Source of the DNA: Gemmatimonadota bacterium
GTDB lineage: Bacteria; Gemmatimonadota; Gemmatimonadetes; Longimicrobiales; Gaopeijiaceae
Direction of reading: 5' to 3'
Length of the DNA stretch: 46,415 nucleotides
Assembly (NCBI GenBank): GCA_029262115.1
Contig: JAJCZZ010000054.1
Location: 1-46,415 of the forward strand
In this document: positions 17,809 to 25,518 of the stretch, in pieces
Layout of the letters: every line of letters begins with the position of its first letter
How positions within the stretch are numbered: position 1 is the stretch's first letter
The notes under the pieces: generated by a model
The model's database searches: none
Seen by the model: only the letters and a program-made list of their open reading frames with translations
What the model was told of the DNA's origin: nothing
Made by a program: the position numbers and the translations under genes

Positions 17809-18306
17809 TCAGAAGGGAAACTCCACCTGGTTGCGACGGAGGGCTTCCTGTTCCTGTTGGTGGGTCATTTCGTCGACGAACTCCTGGAACTCACCCGCGT
17901 CCTGGAAGTTCCGGTATACCGAGGCATATCGGACGAACGCGACCCGGTCCAGAGGGGAGAGTCGCTCCATGACCATCGCGCCCAGTTCGATGCTGGGGAC
18001 CTCCAGTCCGGCGCGGCGGGAGAGCACATCCTCGACGGTGTCGATCAGTCCTTCCATGGCCGACGCGGACACGGGTCGCTTGGCACACGCCACCTTGACG
18101 CTGCCGAGCAACTTGCCCCGGTCGAAGTCCTCCACGGCTCCGGACCGCTTGAGGACCTGGATCGTGCGCTCCTCCACATACTCGTAGGTGGTGAAGCGGG
18201 CACCGCACACCGAACACTCGCGGCGGCGGCGCACCGCACGCCCTCCCCGGCTCGTGCGGGTATCCACGACCCGGTTCTCCGTTGCGTCACACTCGGGACA
18301 TCGCAC
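17809..18306 (-). CDS. nrdR: Transcriptional repressor NrdR
   Basis: A 165-residue regulator of ribonucleotide reductase genes. The N-terminal zinc ribbon has Cys3, Cys6, Cys31 and Cys34 (RCPECD and ECSVCGARF). An ATP-cone domain follows (~46-136: VLKRSGAVEDFDRGKL to RVAFVRYASVYRNF), which binds dATP/ATP and controls DNA binding. The start is GTG at 18306, required to include the first Cys pair. It lies 12 bases after cpoB and 23 before tatC. No NrdR boxes or nrd genes were seen in the window. The slightly long C-terminus ends Gln/Glu-rich. Confidence 0.95.
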   Translation of the reverse strand: MRCPECDATENRVVDTRTSRGGRAVRRRRECSVCGARFTTYEYVEERTIQVLKRSGAVEDFDRGKLLGSVKVACAKRPVSASAMEGLIDTVEDVLSRRAGLEVPSIELGAMVMERLSPLDRVAFVRYASVYRNFQDAGEFQEFVDEMTHQQEQEALRRNQVEFPF

Positions 18307-18318
18307 GTCGAGCGTTCC

Positions 18319-19089
18319 TTACCGGAGGTCGGCGAGTTCGGCCCGGGCCAAGGATGCGATCTCCGCGTCGGGATAGGTGTTGATGACCCGTTCGAGGGTG
18401 CGGACCGCGTCGTCCTCTCGTCCGAGAGCGATCTGAACGAGCGCCGCGCGATACAATGCGTCGGGGACGATGGCCGCCGTGGGTGTCAGCGTCTGGATCT
18501 CCAGGAAGGCGCCGAGCGCCTCCTCGAGCCGACCCTCGCGTTCCTCGATGTCGGCGAGCCGGAAGCGAGCGTCCGGCGCGAGGGCGTGGTTGGGGTGGCT
18601 GTTCAGGAGCGCCTCGAAGGCCCGCCGCGCCGTCCCGAGCGAGCCGCGGCTGAGCTGCCGCATGCCCGCGCTGTACAGCCCCTCGGCCTCTCCGCCGCCG
18701 CCTCCGATCGACGACGCACCCGGGTCGTTGGACGGGGCGGGCGTCGGGCGTCGTAGGTTGGCCAGTTGGTCACGAACCTGGCCGATTCCTCTCTGGTTCT
18801 CGCCCACCATTGCCTCGATCCGCGTCATGACCTGAGAGAGGTCACGGAGTTGGCTGGCGATGTCCCCGCGGAAGCTGAAGAGCTGGTCCGTGGTGGTGCG
18901 GAGGGTGTCCTGAGTGGACCGGGTCTCCCTGCGGAGCTGTGCGAGCAGCGAGTCCTGGCGCATGGCCACGGCCCGCAATTCGGTCTGCAGGCTCCGGATA
19001 TCCCCCTTGGTCGCGCATCCGCCCATGACGGCGACGGCGACCGTCGCCGAAAGCAGGCGGGCCGCCGGAAAGATTCGTGTGCGTCTCAT
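18319..19089 (-). CDS. cpoB: Tol-Pal associated protein CpoB (YbgF-like)
   Basis: A 256-residue periplasmic lipoprotein. The signal ends in a lipobox at MGGC (Cys25), then a coiled coil (~30-105; repeated Gln/Leu/Arg heptads as in DQLFSFRGDIASQLRDLSQV), a Pro/Gly linker, and C-terminal TPR repeats (~145-256: GSLGTARRAFEALLNSHPNH, REGRLEEALGAFLEIQ). This is the CpoB/YbgF order, linking Tol-Pal with peptidoglycan synthesis in proteobacteria. The usual family member is soluble, so the predicted lipid anchor is a variation. ATG 19089 has AGGA just upstream; the longer frame to 19167 is rejected. It follows pal. Confidence 0.87.
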   Translation of the reverse strand: MRRTRIFPAARLLSATVAVAVMGGCATKGDIRSLQTELRAVAMRQDSLLAQLRRETRSTQDTLRTTTDQLFSFRGDIASQLRDLSQVMTRIEAMVGENQRGIGQVRDQLANLRRPTPAPSNDPGASSIGGGGGEAEGLYSAGMRQLSRGSLGTARRAFEALLNSHPNHALAPDARFRLADIEEREGRLEEALGAFLEIQTLTPTAAIVPDALYRAALVQIALGREDDAVRTLERVINTYPDAEIASLARAELADLR

Positions 19090-19152
19090 GTATTCCTGCC
19101 GTGGAGAGGCTCTACCGAGAGGAGCAGGCCCCTGTTCCCTCGAGTACGAGGC

Positions 19153-19181
19153 CCTCCCCCGTCCCACCGGGACGAGGGAGG
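19153..19181. other. Intergenic hairpin between pal and cpoB
   Basis: A 13-bp stem with one C/A mismatch (19153-19165 with 19169-19181) and a three-base loop lies in the 109-base pal-cpoB gap. No U-tract follows on the minus strand, so it is more likely an mRNA-stability or attenuating hairpin than a full terminator. Confidence 0.35.
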
Positions 19182-19198
19182 TACCCCGAACAGCCCCA

Positions 19199-19792
19199 TT
19201 AGTTGGGGCTGTTGATCGCGTTGGCGCCCGCCGTGATCGCGAACTCGGCCCGCCGGTTCCGGGCCCACGCCGACTCGTTCGACGCGCGCACCTGAGGGCG
19301 CTCCTCGCCGTACGACGTGATGTTGAAGCGAGCCGCCGACAGCCCGAAGCCCGTCAGGAACTGACGAACCGACTCGGCCCGCCGATTGCCCAGCGCGAGG
19401 TTGTACTCGGTCGAGCCGCGCTCGTCCGCGTGTCCCTCGATCCGGAGTTGGACCTGCGGGCTGGCCCGGAGGATGTCGACCTTCCGACGGAGGAGGTCCT
19501 GCGCATCGGCCCGCAGTTGCGACTCGTCGTAGTCGAAGTAGATGGCCTCTTCGAGCGTGGCGCGGACGGCCGCCATGGCACGCAGGCGCTCGGCCTCGCG
19601 CTGGCGCTCCATGTCTGCCTGGCGCTGCCGCTCGGCTTCGGCCTCCTGGGCACGCCGGACCGAGTCCTGATAGGCCCGAAGCGAGTCCTGGTCGACCATG
19701 GGGGGGGCCGGCGGTGGAGGCGGATCCTTCTTGCACGCACCGACGACGAGGGTGGCGGCGAGAACCGGCACGATGAAACGGCGGACGATCAT
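19199..19792 (-). CDS. pal: Peptidoglycan-associated lipoprotein Pal
   Basis: A 197-residue outer-membrane lipoprotein. The signal ends at VVGAC (Cys20), followed by a Pro-rich stretch, an unusually long charged Gln/Arg/Glu-rich helix (~37-80), and an OmpA-like peptidoglycan-binding domain (~82-190: IYFDYDESQLRADAQ, IEGHADERGSTEYNLALGNR, SYGEERP). Pal tethers the outer membrane to peptidoglycan and binds TolB. The ATG at 19792 has AGGAG about seven bases upstream. The gap of 180 bases to tolB is the largest inside the tol run, so an internal promoter is possible; no clear one was identified. Confidence 0.94.
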   Translation of the reverse strand: MIVRRFIVPVLAATLVVGACKKDPPPPPAPPMVDQDSLRAYQDSVRRAQEAEAERQRQADMERQREAERLRAMAAVRATLEEAIYFDYDESQLRADAQDLLRRKVDILRASPQVQLRIEGHADERGSTEYNLALGNRRAESVRQFLTGFGLSAARFNITSYGEERPQVRASNESAWARNRRAEFAITAGANAINSPN

Positions 19793-19972
19793 CCCTGCTC
19801 CTGGGTTGAACGCGTCGGCACCCGGATGTGGTCAGTCGACCACACGCCCGTGCGACGCCACGAAGCTAATGGGCTTTCGCGGGCGGAAAAGGCCCACTGC
19901 CATATAGATCGAAGAACGCTGAGGCGCAACGTGCGCCGGAGGGATGGGGGGGAGCGTGGCGGCCCTGAACCG

Positions 19973-21349
19973 CTATCGAGAAGCGGGCAAGGTCGGGGAC
20001 CACGCCGGCACGTTCACCTGGCGACTTCCAAGCAGTGTCCGGGTCCTGCCGGTGACGACATCGACCACCAGAAGGCCGAAGCCCCAACGGCGCTCTCCGA
20101 CGAACACCAGATGTCGCCCGTCCGGGGCCCAACTTGGATCCTCGTTGTTGCCTTCCCACGTGAGCTGACGGAGCCTGCGCCCCCCGTCCTTCATGTCCGC
20201 CACCAGAATATGGTAGGTGCCGCGGCGGATCGCTCCGTGAAAGGCGACGAGACCGCCCACGGGGGCCCAGTCGGGCGCCGAGAAGTAGCCGCCTCGGCCG
20301 AAGGAGTAGGGGGATAGCGTCTGGGCGCTTCCCCCCTGTGCCGGCATCACCATGACCTGAGGCACCGCCGAGCCGAACCGATTCGTGTTGAACGCCACCC
20401 ACTGACCGTCGGGAGAGAAGGTGGGTGACAGGTCGTCGTACCCCGGCCCACTGGAAAGCTGAGCGAGGCAGCAGTCCCGGTCGATGTTGTAGGTGAAGAT
20501 CCCGGAGCGCGTACCCCCGCTGACGGAGAAGGCCAAGGTCTGTCCGTCCGGGTGATAGGCCGGCGTGATGTAGCCCCCCCCACGGACGGACGGAAGCTCC
20601 TTCTGCGCACCCGTGGCCAGGTTCCGCTCGACGATGCGCTGATACCCGTCGACGTACGTCATGTACGCGATCTTCTCGCCCGACGGGTGCCAGGTGGGTG
20701 AAAGGCTGATGTCGTTGTTGTCCGTGACGCGACTCAGATTCTCGCCGTCGGAGTCGATGAGCCAGATGTCCTTGTTTCCGTCCGAGTCCAGCATCGAGAA
20801 GGCGATGCGGCTCGCGGCCATACCCGGGTCCCCGGTCGCCCACTCGACGATCTGGTCGGACACCCGGTGGACGGCCATGCGGAAGTCCGGCGAACGTGGA
20901 GAAGGAAGGAAGAAACGCCCCCGCTCCGCGATCTGGCTGTAGACGACGTTGTGCAGCTCGAGCACGAGGACCATCTCGTTGCCGGCCCCTTCGACCTGAC
21001 CCGTCACCAGCCAGGAGGCACCGAGTCCGTCCCACAACCGGTAGTCGACCCCTGCCCCGCCCCCCGTCAGCGTCGCCGGGAGCGAGTCCATCACGGTGAA
21101 GCGGTCGGAGTAGCGGAGGTCCCGCCCGATGATCGCCTCGACCTGAGGCGCCAGCGCCGCGCCCCCCAGTCGACCCGTGAACGGCTGCAACGCCAGAGCG
21201 GGCTGGGTCGCCGTCTCGTATGTCAGGCCCAGCGTGACGCCCGGGATCGAGTCCCGCTGCTGGGCGGCGCCGGGAGTCACGGCTCCGGCCAGTCCAACCC
21301 CCACCACCAGTGCCGCTAAAGCGGCCCGCGTCGTCCCACCGGATCTCAT
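19973..21349 (-). CDS. tolB: Tol-Pal system protein TolB
   Basis: A 458-residue periplasmic protein. The signal MRSGGTTRAALAALVVGVGLAG is followed by the TolB N-terminal domain (~40-160, with RYSDRFTVMD) and a WD40-like propeller with repeated SPDG/HPSG blades (SLSPTWHPSGEKIAYMTY, DPSWAPDGRHLVFVG). TolB links Pal and outer-membrane lipoproteins to the inner-membrane Tol motor. ATG 21349 sits four bases after the tonB-like stop, and the longer frame to 21574 only overlaps that gene in another frame. Length is near the family norm of ~430. Confidence 0.93.
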   Translation of the reverse strand: MRSGGTTRAALAALVVGVGLAGAVTPGAAQQRDSIPGVTLGLTYETATQPALALQPFTGRLGGAALAPQVEAIIGRDLRYSDRFTVMDSLPATLTGGGAGVDYRLWDGLGASWLVTGQVEGAGNEMVLVLELHNVVYSQIAERGRFFLPSPRSPDFRMAVHRVSDQIVEWATGDPGMAASRIAFSMLDSDGNKDIWLIDSDGENLSRVTDNNDISLSPTWHPSGEKIAYMTYVDGYQRIVERNLATGAQKELPSVRGGGYITPAYHPDGQTLAFSVSGGTRSGIFTYNIDRDCCLAQLSSGPGYDDLSPTFSPDGQWVAFNTNRFGSAVPQVMVMPAQGGSAQTLSPYSFGRGGYFSAPDWAPVGGLVAFHGAIRRGTYHILVADMKDGGRRLRQLTWEGNNEDPSWAPDGRHLVFVGERRWGFGLLVVDVVTGRTRTLLGSRQVNVPAWSPTLPASR

Positions 21350-21353
21350 CGCG

Positions 21354-22109
21354 TCACATTCCCTCGGGTGAAGGCGAGGAGGGGTCGGCCGGAAGAACCG
21401 CGGCGCCTCTCCTCGGATTGAATTCGAAGCGGATGGGGAAGCGCTCCATCGGCAGGTCGTCCGGAAGCGGTCCCAACTTGCCATTTCCGGCACATTCCGC
21501 GGCTCCCAGCGCCTCGATGTCGAACATGGCGCTGTTCGAACTCTGCACGATGCGGGACCCACGGACCGACCCATCCCGCAGAATCTCGAAGTAGATCACA
21601 GCCCGCAGGTTGTCCGCGCCGGTCCACTGGAAGCACCGACCCATCTGCCGGATGATGTTGTTGTAGTACTCCGGATAGTCCCGCTGGAGCCCCTCCATTC
21701 GAACCTCGATGCTCTCGCCGGTCTCCCGGGCAGGCTCTTCCGGCGCGTCCGGCTGGGCCGCCGGCTGTCTGTCCGCGGGCTCGGGCGGAGGTGGCGTCCG
21801 GTCCGGAGTGGGCTCCGGCGGGTCCGGGCGAGGTTTGGGCTCCGGTTCGATCGGCGCGGGAGCCTCCGCTTCGGGAGGAGGCGGCGGGGTCGGGTCCGGG
21901 CGCTCCACCACGAAGTCCTCCGCGGCCGTTTCCGGCTCCGGCGCCCGGGCCGGAGGCGCGGGCGACACCAACTCGATCTCGTAGGTCACGAAGTCGAGAG
22001 GCTCGGGAGGGGCGGTCGAGACGGCCACGATGACGGCCACGAGGACCGCGTGAACCGCCAGCGAACCCAACAGAGACCGTCGATCGAATGTTCCCCGGCG
22101 GCGGGACAT
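21354..22109 (-). CDS. TonB/TolA-type energy-transducing protein
   Basis: A 251-residue inner-membrane anchored protein. A short basic N-terminus (MSRRRGTFDRR) leads into one membrane helix (~13-32), a long Pro/Glu-rich periplasm-spanning linker (~60-135), and a TonB/TolA-like C-terminal domain (~150-240: YYNNIIRQMGRCFQW, GSVRGSRIVQSSNSAMFD). From its position between tolR and tolB it should act as TolA, carrying proton-motive force from TolQR to Pal/TolB. Its linker is Pro-rich, as in TonB, rather than the long Ala-rich helix of E. coli TolA. ATG 22109 is one base after the tolR stop; the longer frame to 22175 overlaps tolR and is rejected. Confidence 0.85.
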   Translation of the reverse strand: MSRRRGTFDRRSLLGSLAVHAVLVAVIVAVSTAPPEPLDFVTYEIELVSPAPPARAPEPETAAEDFVVERPDPTPPPPPEAEAPAPIEPEPKPRPDPPEPTPDRTPPPPEPADRQPAAQPDAPEEPARETGESIEVRMEGLQRDYPEYYNNIIRQMGRCFQWTGADNLRAVIYFEILRDGSVRGSRIVQSSNSAMFDIEALGAAECAGNGKLGPLPDDLPMERFPIRFEFNPRRGAAVLPADPSSPSPEGM

Positions 22110-22110
22110 G

Positions 22111-22542
22111 TCAGTTTCCCGTGTAGGGTTCGCCCACCAGGGCGAAGCGCAGATTCGCCGTGGCGGTCGCGGCAATCACCTTCAGCACGGGGCCGTAGTT
22201 GGCCAGCGAGTCACCGCGGATGTAGACCTGCTCGAACGTCCCGGCAGCGGCGAGTTGCGTCAGCGTGCTCTGGAAGTCCGCCAAGCTGACCGGGCTTTCG
22301 GAGATGAATACCTGGCCGTCCCGATCGATCGTCACGAAGAACGGATCGTCCTGAGCGGTCAGGGGCTGCACGTCCGCGCGCGGCACGGCGACCTCGATCC
22401 CACCCTGCAAGATGGGCGCGGTGATGATGAAGATAACGAGCAGGGTAAACGCCACATCAACCAACGACGTGACGTTGATCTCGGCATTGATCGGGAGGTC
22501 ACCCCGGTTCCTGTTTCGTCGACGTAGGCCGGGACTGCTCAT
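22111..22542 (-). CDS. tolR: Tol-Pal system protein TolR (ExbD/TolR family)
   Basis: A 143-residue protein with a basic cytoplasmic N-terminus (RRRNRNRGDLPINAEIN), one membrane helix holding the proton-conducting Asp29 (SLVDVAFTLLVIFII), and a periplasmic TolR domain (~55-135). It pairs with TolQ to make the stator/motor that energises the TonB/TolA-like partner. Its ATG overlaps the tolQ stop by four bases. Confidence 0.93.
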   Translation of the reverse strand: MSSPGLRRRNRNRGDLPINAEINVTSLVDVAFTLLVIFIITAPILQGGIEVAVPRADVQPLTAQDDPFFVTIDRDGQVFISESPVSLADFQSTLTQLAAAGTFEQVYIRGDSLANYGPVLKVIAATATANLRFALVGEPYTGN

Positions 22543-23237
22543 ACGCGCCCCTCCCTCGCCAGCGTCCCGATGAACTCGCTGGAAAAGCCTTCGAGCTCGC
22601 CCGTGACGAGATTGAGCTGGGCGACGAAGTAGTTGTAGGCAATCACGGCCGGGATCGCCACGGCCAGACCCGCCACGGTGGTGATGAGCGCTTCCGCCAC
22701 ACCCGGCGCCACCGCGCCGATGTTCGTCGAACCCGCGGCCGTGATCCCGAGGAACGCGTTCATGACCCCGATGACCGTGCCCATGAGCCCGAGCAACGGA
22801 GACACCGAACCGACCACGGCCAGCCCGGTCAGACCGCTGGCCAGTTCATCCCGCTCTTCGGCCTCCTCCTTTTCCAGCACCAGACGCAGCGCCTCGAGCT
22901 GCGTGAGGGAGAGCCCCGCCGACGGCGGGGCGCCCTCACGCAGCGCACCGGGCCTCAGTTCGCTGAAGAAGTTCACGCCCTGGCGGAAGACCCTGCCGTA
23001 CGGCGATTCCGGGAGCGCCAGGATCGCCTTGTACGCATCCTCGAGCCGCTGTGCGCGCTCCATCTGTTCGAGGAACCGGTCACCCTCCGCTCGCACGTGG
23101 CGAAACTGACGCCACTTCATGAAGACCAGCCACCAGGACATCACGGAGCCGAAAGCAAGGAGCAACAGGACGATCTTGGTGGCGATCGTGGCGCCGAGGA
23201 TCATGCCGAGGACGGACGTTGGCGGACCGGGCGTCAT
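22539..23237 (-). CDS. tolQ: Tol-Pal system protein TolQ (MotA/TolQ/ExbB family)
   Basis: A 232-residue inner-membrane protein. Helix 1 is near residues 17-37 (KIVLLLLAFGSVMSWWLVF), a cytoplasmic loop follows, and helices 2 and 3 hold the family core SPLLGLMGTVIGVMNAF and ALITTVAGLAVAIPAVIAYN. The ATG overlaps the stop of the preceding epimerase gene by four bases, which ties the SDR gene to the tol operon. TolR follows with another four-base overlap. Confidence 0.94.
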   Translation of the reverse strand: MTPGPPTSVLGMILGATIATKIVLLLLAFGSVMSWWLVFMKWRQFRHVRAEGDRFLEQMERAQRLEDAYKAILALPESPYGRVFRQGVNFFSELRPGALREGAPPSAGLSLTQLEALRLVLEKEEAEERDELASGLTGLAVVGSVSPLLGLMGTVIGVMNAFLGITAAGSTNIGAVAPGVAEALITTVAGLAVAIPAVIAYNYFVAQLNLVTGELEGFSSEFIGTLAREGRV

Positions 23238-24208
23238 TCACTGCTCTCCGAGTTCGATCGTTCCGCTTCGATGTGCCGATAGGTCGCGCGCAGCCCCGCC
23301 TCGAGCGAGAACAGGGGAGCCCACCCGTGCGCCCGTAGGCGGCCCGAGTCCAGAGTGCTGTGGCGAAGCTCCCCCGGGCGTTCGCCCCTGTACTCGCGGC
23401 CGGGGTGGTGGCCTGCCACGCTTTCCAGGAGATCGGCGAGACGATTCACCGCCGTACCCACGCCCGTACCCACGTTGAACGCCAGAGCATCGATTCCGGA
23501 GCCCCTCGCATCGGGCAGATCCGACACCATCAGATTCGCCGAAACAACGTCCCGGACGAACACATAATCGCGGGTCTGGTCACCGTCGCCGAATACCGTC
23601 AGCGGCTCCCGATCGAGGAGTCGGTTGGAGAAGATCGCTACTACACCCGCCTCACCATGCGGGTCCTGACGGGGGCCGTACACGTTCCCGTAGCGCAGCG
23701 CCACATAGTCCAGGCCCCGGATTCGCTTGTAGTAATTGAGGTAGAACTCTCCGGAGAGCTTGCCGACGCCGTACGGAGACAGCGGCTGCTTTTGCGCGTC
23801 CTCCGGGGTCGGAATGGTCTCGGGCTCGCCGTATACGACGCCGCCACTACTGACGAAGATCACGCGGCCCGCGCCTACCTCGAGGCATCCCTCCGCCACA
23901 TTCAAGAGCCCGAGGATGTTGGTGTGAGCGTCGGCCGCCGGGTCCCTTACGGACGCTCGAACGTCGATCTGTGCGGCGTGGTGGTTGACCAGGTCGAACC
24001 GGACCTCGCGGAAGAGGTTCCGAAGCTCCGGATCGGCGACGTCGATCTCGACGAAGTGCGCGTCGGTCGGGACCTGCGCTCTTCGACCGGTCGACAGATC
24101 GTCGACAACCCAGACCTCGTCTCCCCGCCCGAGGTACGCATCGGCGACGTGACTCCCGATGAAGCCCGCGCCCCCCGTCACGAGGATTCTCCGCCTCTGG
24201 CCGCTCAT
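23234..24208 (-). CDS. GalE-like NAD-dependent sugar epimerase/dehydratase (SDR)
   Basis: A 324-residue extended SDR. It shows the NAD motif GGAGFIGSH, the acidic end of strand 2 (VVDDLSTG), HHAAQIDV, the active-site strand FVSSGGVVYGEP, YGVGK (catalytic Tyr and Lys) and RYGNVYGPRQDP. These are typical of UDP-glucose 4-epimerases and related nucleotide-sugar SDRs; the exact substrate cannot be told. ATG 24208 follows AAAGGA at nine bases, and a GTG at 24238 is a less likely start. It is the first gene of the tol operon, so an envelope sugar (LPS or capsule precursor) is a reasonable inference. Confidence 0.86.
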   Translation of the reverse strand: MSGQRRRILVTGGAGFIGSHVADAYLGRGDEVWVVDDLSTGRRAQVPTDAHFVEIDVADPELRNLFREVRFDLVNHHAAQIDVRASVRDPAADAHTNILGLLNVAEGCLEVGAGRVIFVSSGGVVYGEPETIPTPEDAQKQPLSPYGVGKLSGEFYLNYYKRIRGLDYVALRYGNVYGPRQDPHGEAGVVAIFSNRLLDREPLTVFGDGDQTRDYVFVRDVVSANLMVSDLPDARGSGIDALAFNVGTGVGTAVNRLADLLESVAGHHPGREYRGERPGELRHSTLDSGRLRAHGWAPLFSLEAGLRATYRHIEAERSNSESSE

Positions 24209-24271
24209 CCGATCTCGTCCTTTACGTCGTGGTCTCACCCAGGCGCCGGGGGTCCGGCCCCGGACACAACA

Positions 24272-24310
24272 CCGCTCTCCTCGCCCATACGTCCAGAGCG
24301 AGGAGAGCGG
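24272..24310 (-). terminator. Terminator downstream of the LysM gene
   Basis: A perfect 13-bp inverted repeat (24272-24284 with 24298-24310) with a 13-base loop lies 30 bases past the LysM stop. On the minus strand it is followed by a T/G-rich stretch (TGTTGTGTCC). It separates the LysM transcript from the epimerase-tol operon. Confidence 0.65.
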
Positions 24311-24339
24311 CTACCGCTGAAAGGTAATGTCGGACGTCG

Positions 24340-25374
24340 TCAGCGCATCTTTCGCGTCAGGTGAACGACCACTCCCTGTTGAAACACGGCGTCATCGATG
24401 TCGATGATCTGGGCGGACGCCGTCTCCGCGGTGACACCGACGACCTGGAGGCGTCCTTCGATCACGCTGTCGCCGGCAGCCGGGTTCCGGTACACGAATT
24501 CGTCTCCGACGGCGACCCCCCCATTGAGTCCGAGATCCAGAAAGGCGATGGCGCCAAGGTCCTGAAGCACCGAGAGGCCGGCGAAGCCCATGACCATGGC
24601 CGCGGAGCCCCGCGTCACCGCCTCCGCCATCCGGCCGGCCTGGATCGGATAGTTCGGGAGCGGGCCGACCATGTCCGTCAGACTGATCCGGTCATACTCC
24701 TTCGTGACCACCCCGACGACCCCATGTGACCCGACGTCCGTAATGGTGATGACGCCCGTCGGGCGGACCACGTCACCGACGTCTTTCACGGTTCGCGCGA
24801 CCCGGAACGTCCTCAGCTCATCTCCGACCCGCAGCGTCGCGCCACGCGGCCGGATCACCACGCGGTCGAAGGAACGCGGGGTCTCCGAACGGCCGCTTCC
24901 GGTCGCGAACGACGCCACGACGCCCCAGTGCTCCGGGACCGTTTCCAACGGGATCAGCCACGGAGCCGAGTACACCTGGTCGCGTGAGACGGCCAGCACG
25001 TTGGGATCAGCCGCGGACCCCCCCGTCACCTGCGGCACGACCGGGTTGTAGAAAATGGTGCGCGGAGGCCCCGTGCGGACCGGAGGAAGCGGAGCGGCGG
25101 GGCCCCTCTCGACCAGGACGCCCGTCACGGTCGCGTCCACCATGACGTCCGGGATCGTCAGCACCTGGCCTGGAAGAATCAGGTTCGGATTTGTCACGGA
25201 TGCCTGGTTGGCTGTCCAGATCCGGCGCCAGTCGAACGGGTTGCTGTAGTATTGGTTCGCAAGATCCCACAGCGTGTCACCGGGCCGGACCGTGTGGCTC
25301 CGGGGAGTCTGTTGGGCAGCGAGAAGGCCGGGAATGACGAGAGCGGCGAAGACCGCTCGAGCCGATCGAACCAT
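24340..25374 (-). CDS. Exported LysM-domain protein
   Basis: A 344-residue protein with a signal peptide (MVRSARAVFAALVIPGLLAAQ) and one LysM module (~28-76: HTVRPGDTLWDLANQYYSNPFDWRRIW to NLILPGQVLTIP), which binds peptidoglycan N-acetylglucosamine. The remaining ~265 residues are beta-rich with recurrent G/V/D patterns (GDVVRPTGVITITDVGSHG) and match no family I recognise. It has its own promoter (25461-25490) and a strong terminator after it, so it is probably a single-gene unit between the capsule and tol operons. No catalytic hydrolase motif is visible. Confidence 0.83.
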   Translation of the reverse strand: MVRSARAVFAALVIPGLLAAQQTPRSHTVRPGDTLWDLANQYYSNPFDWRRIWTANQASVTNPNLILPGQVLTIPDVMVDATVTGVLVERGPAAPLPPVRTGPPRTIFYNPVVPQVTGGSAADPNVLAVSRDQVYSAPWLIPLETVPEHWGVVASFATGSGRSETPRSFDRVVIRPRGATLRVGDELRTFRVARTVKDVGDVVRPTGVITITDVGSHGVVGVVTKEYDRISLTDMVGPLPNYPIQAGRMAEAVTRGSAAMVMGFAGLSVLQDLGAIAFLDLGLNGGVAVGDEFVYRNPAAGDSVIEGRLQVVGVTAETASAQIIDIDDAVFQQGVVVHLTRKMR

Positions 25375-25460
25375 GGGGCTCCTTCGGCGAGTGGGGCGGG
25401 GCGAAATGGCGGTCCGAAACGCGTGAGCGGATCGGGCGCCACGCCGGGAACACTCCTTCC

Positions 25461-25490
25461 AAGATAGGAACGCGCTCAGCGGGGGGTCAA
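25461..25490 (-). promoter_or_regulatory. Predicted promoter of the LysM gene
   Basis: On the minus strand TTGACC (25490-25485), an 18-base spacer and TATCTT (25466-25461) form a sigma70-like promoter. Transcription would start near 25455, about 80 bases before the ATG at 25374. Confidence 0.5.
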
Positions 25491-25518
25491 CGCGTTTTTT
25501 CAGATCGCCGTCAAATGT

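Noticed and set aside
25440-25518. Possible terminator after the MurJ-Wzi gene (aacgcg...cgcgttttttc)
   Set aside because: The T-run follows on the plus strand, where no gene ends; on the minus strand it would be an A-run. The sequence is better explained as the LysM promoter region.
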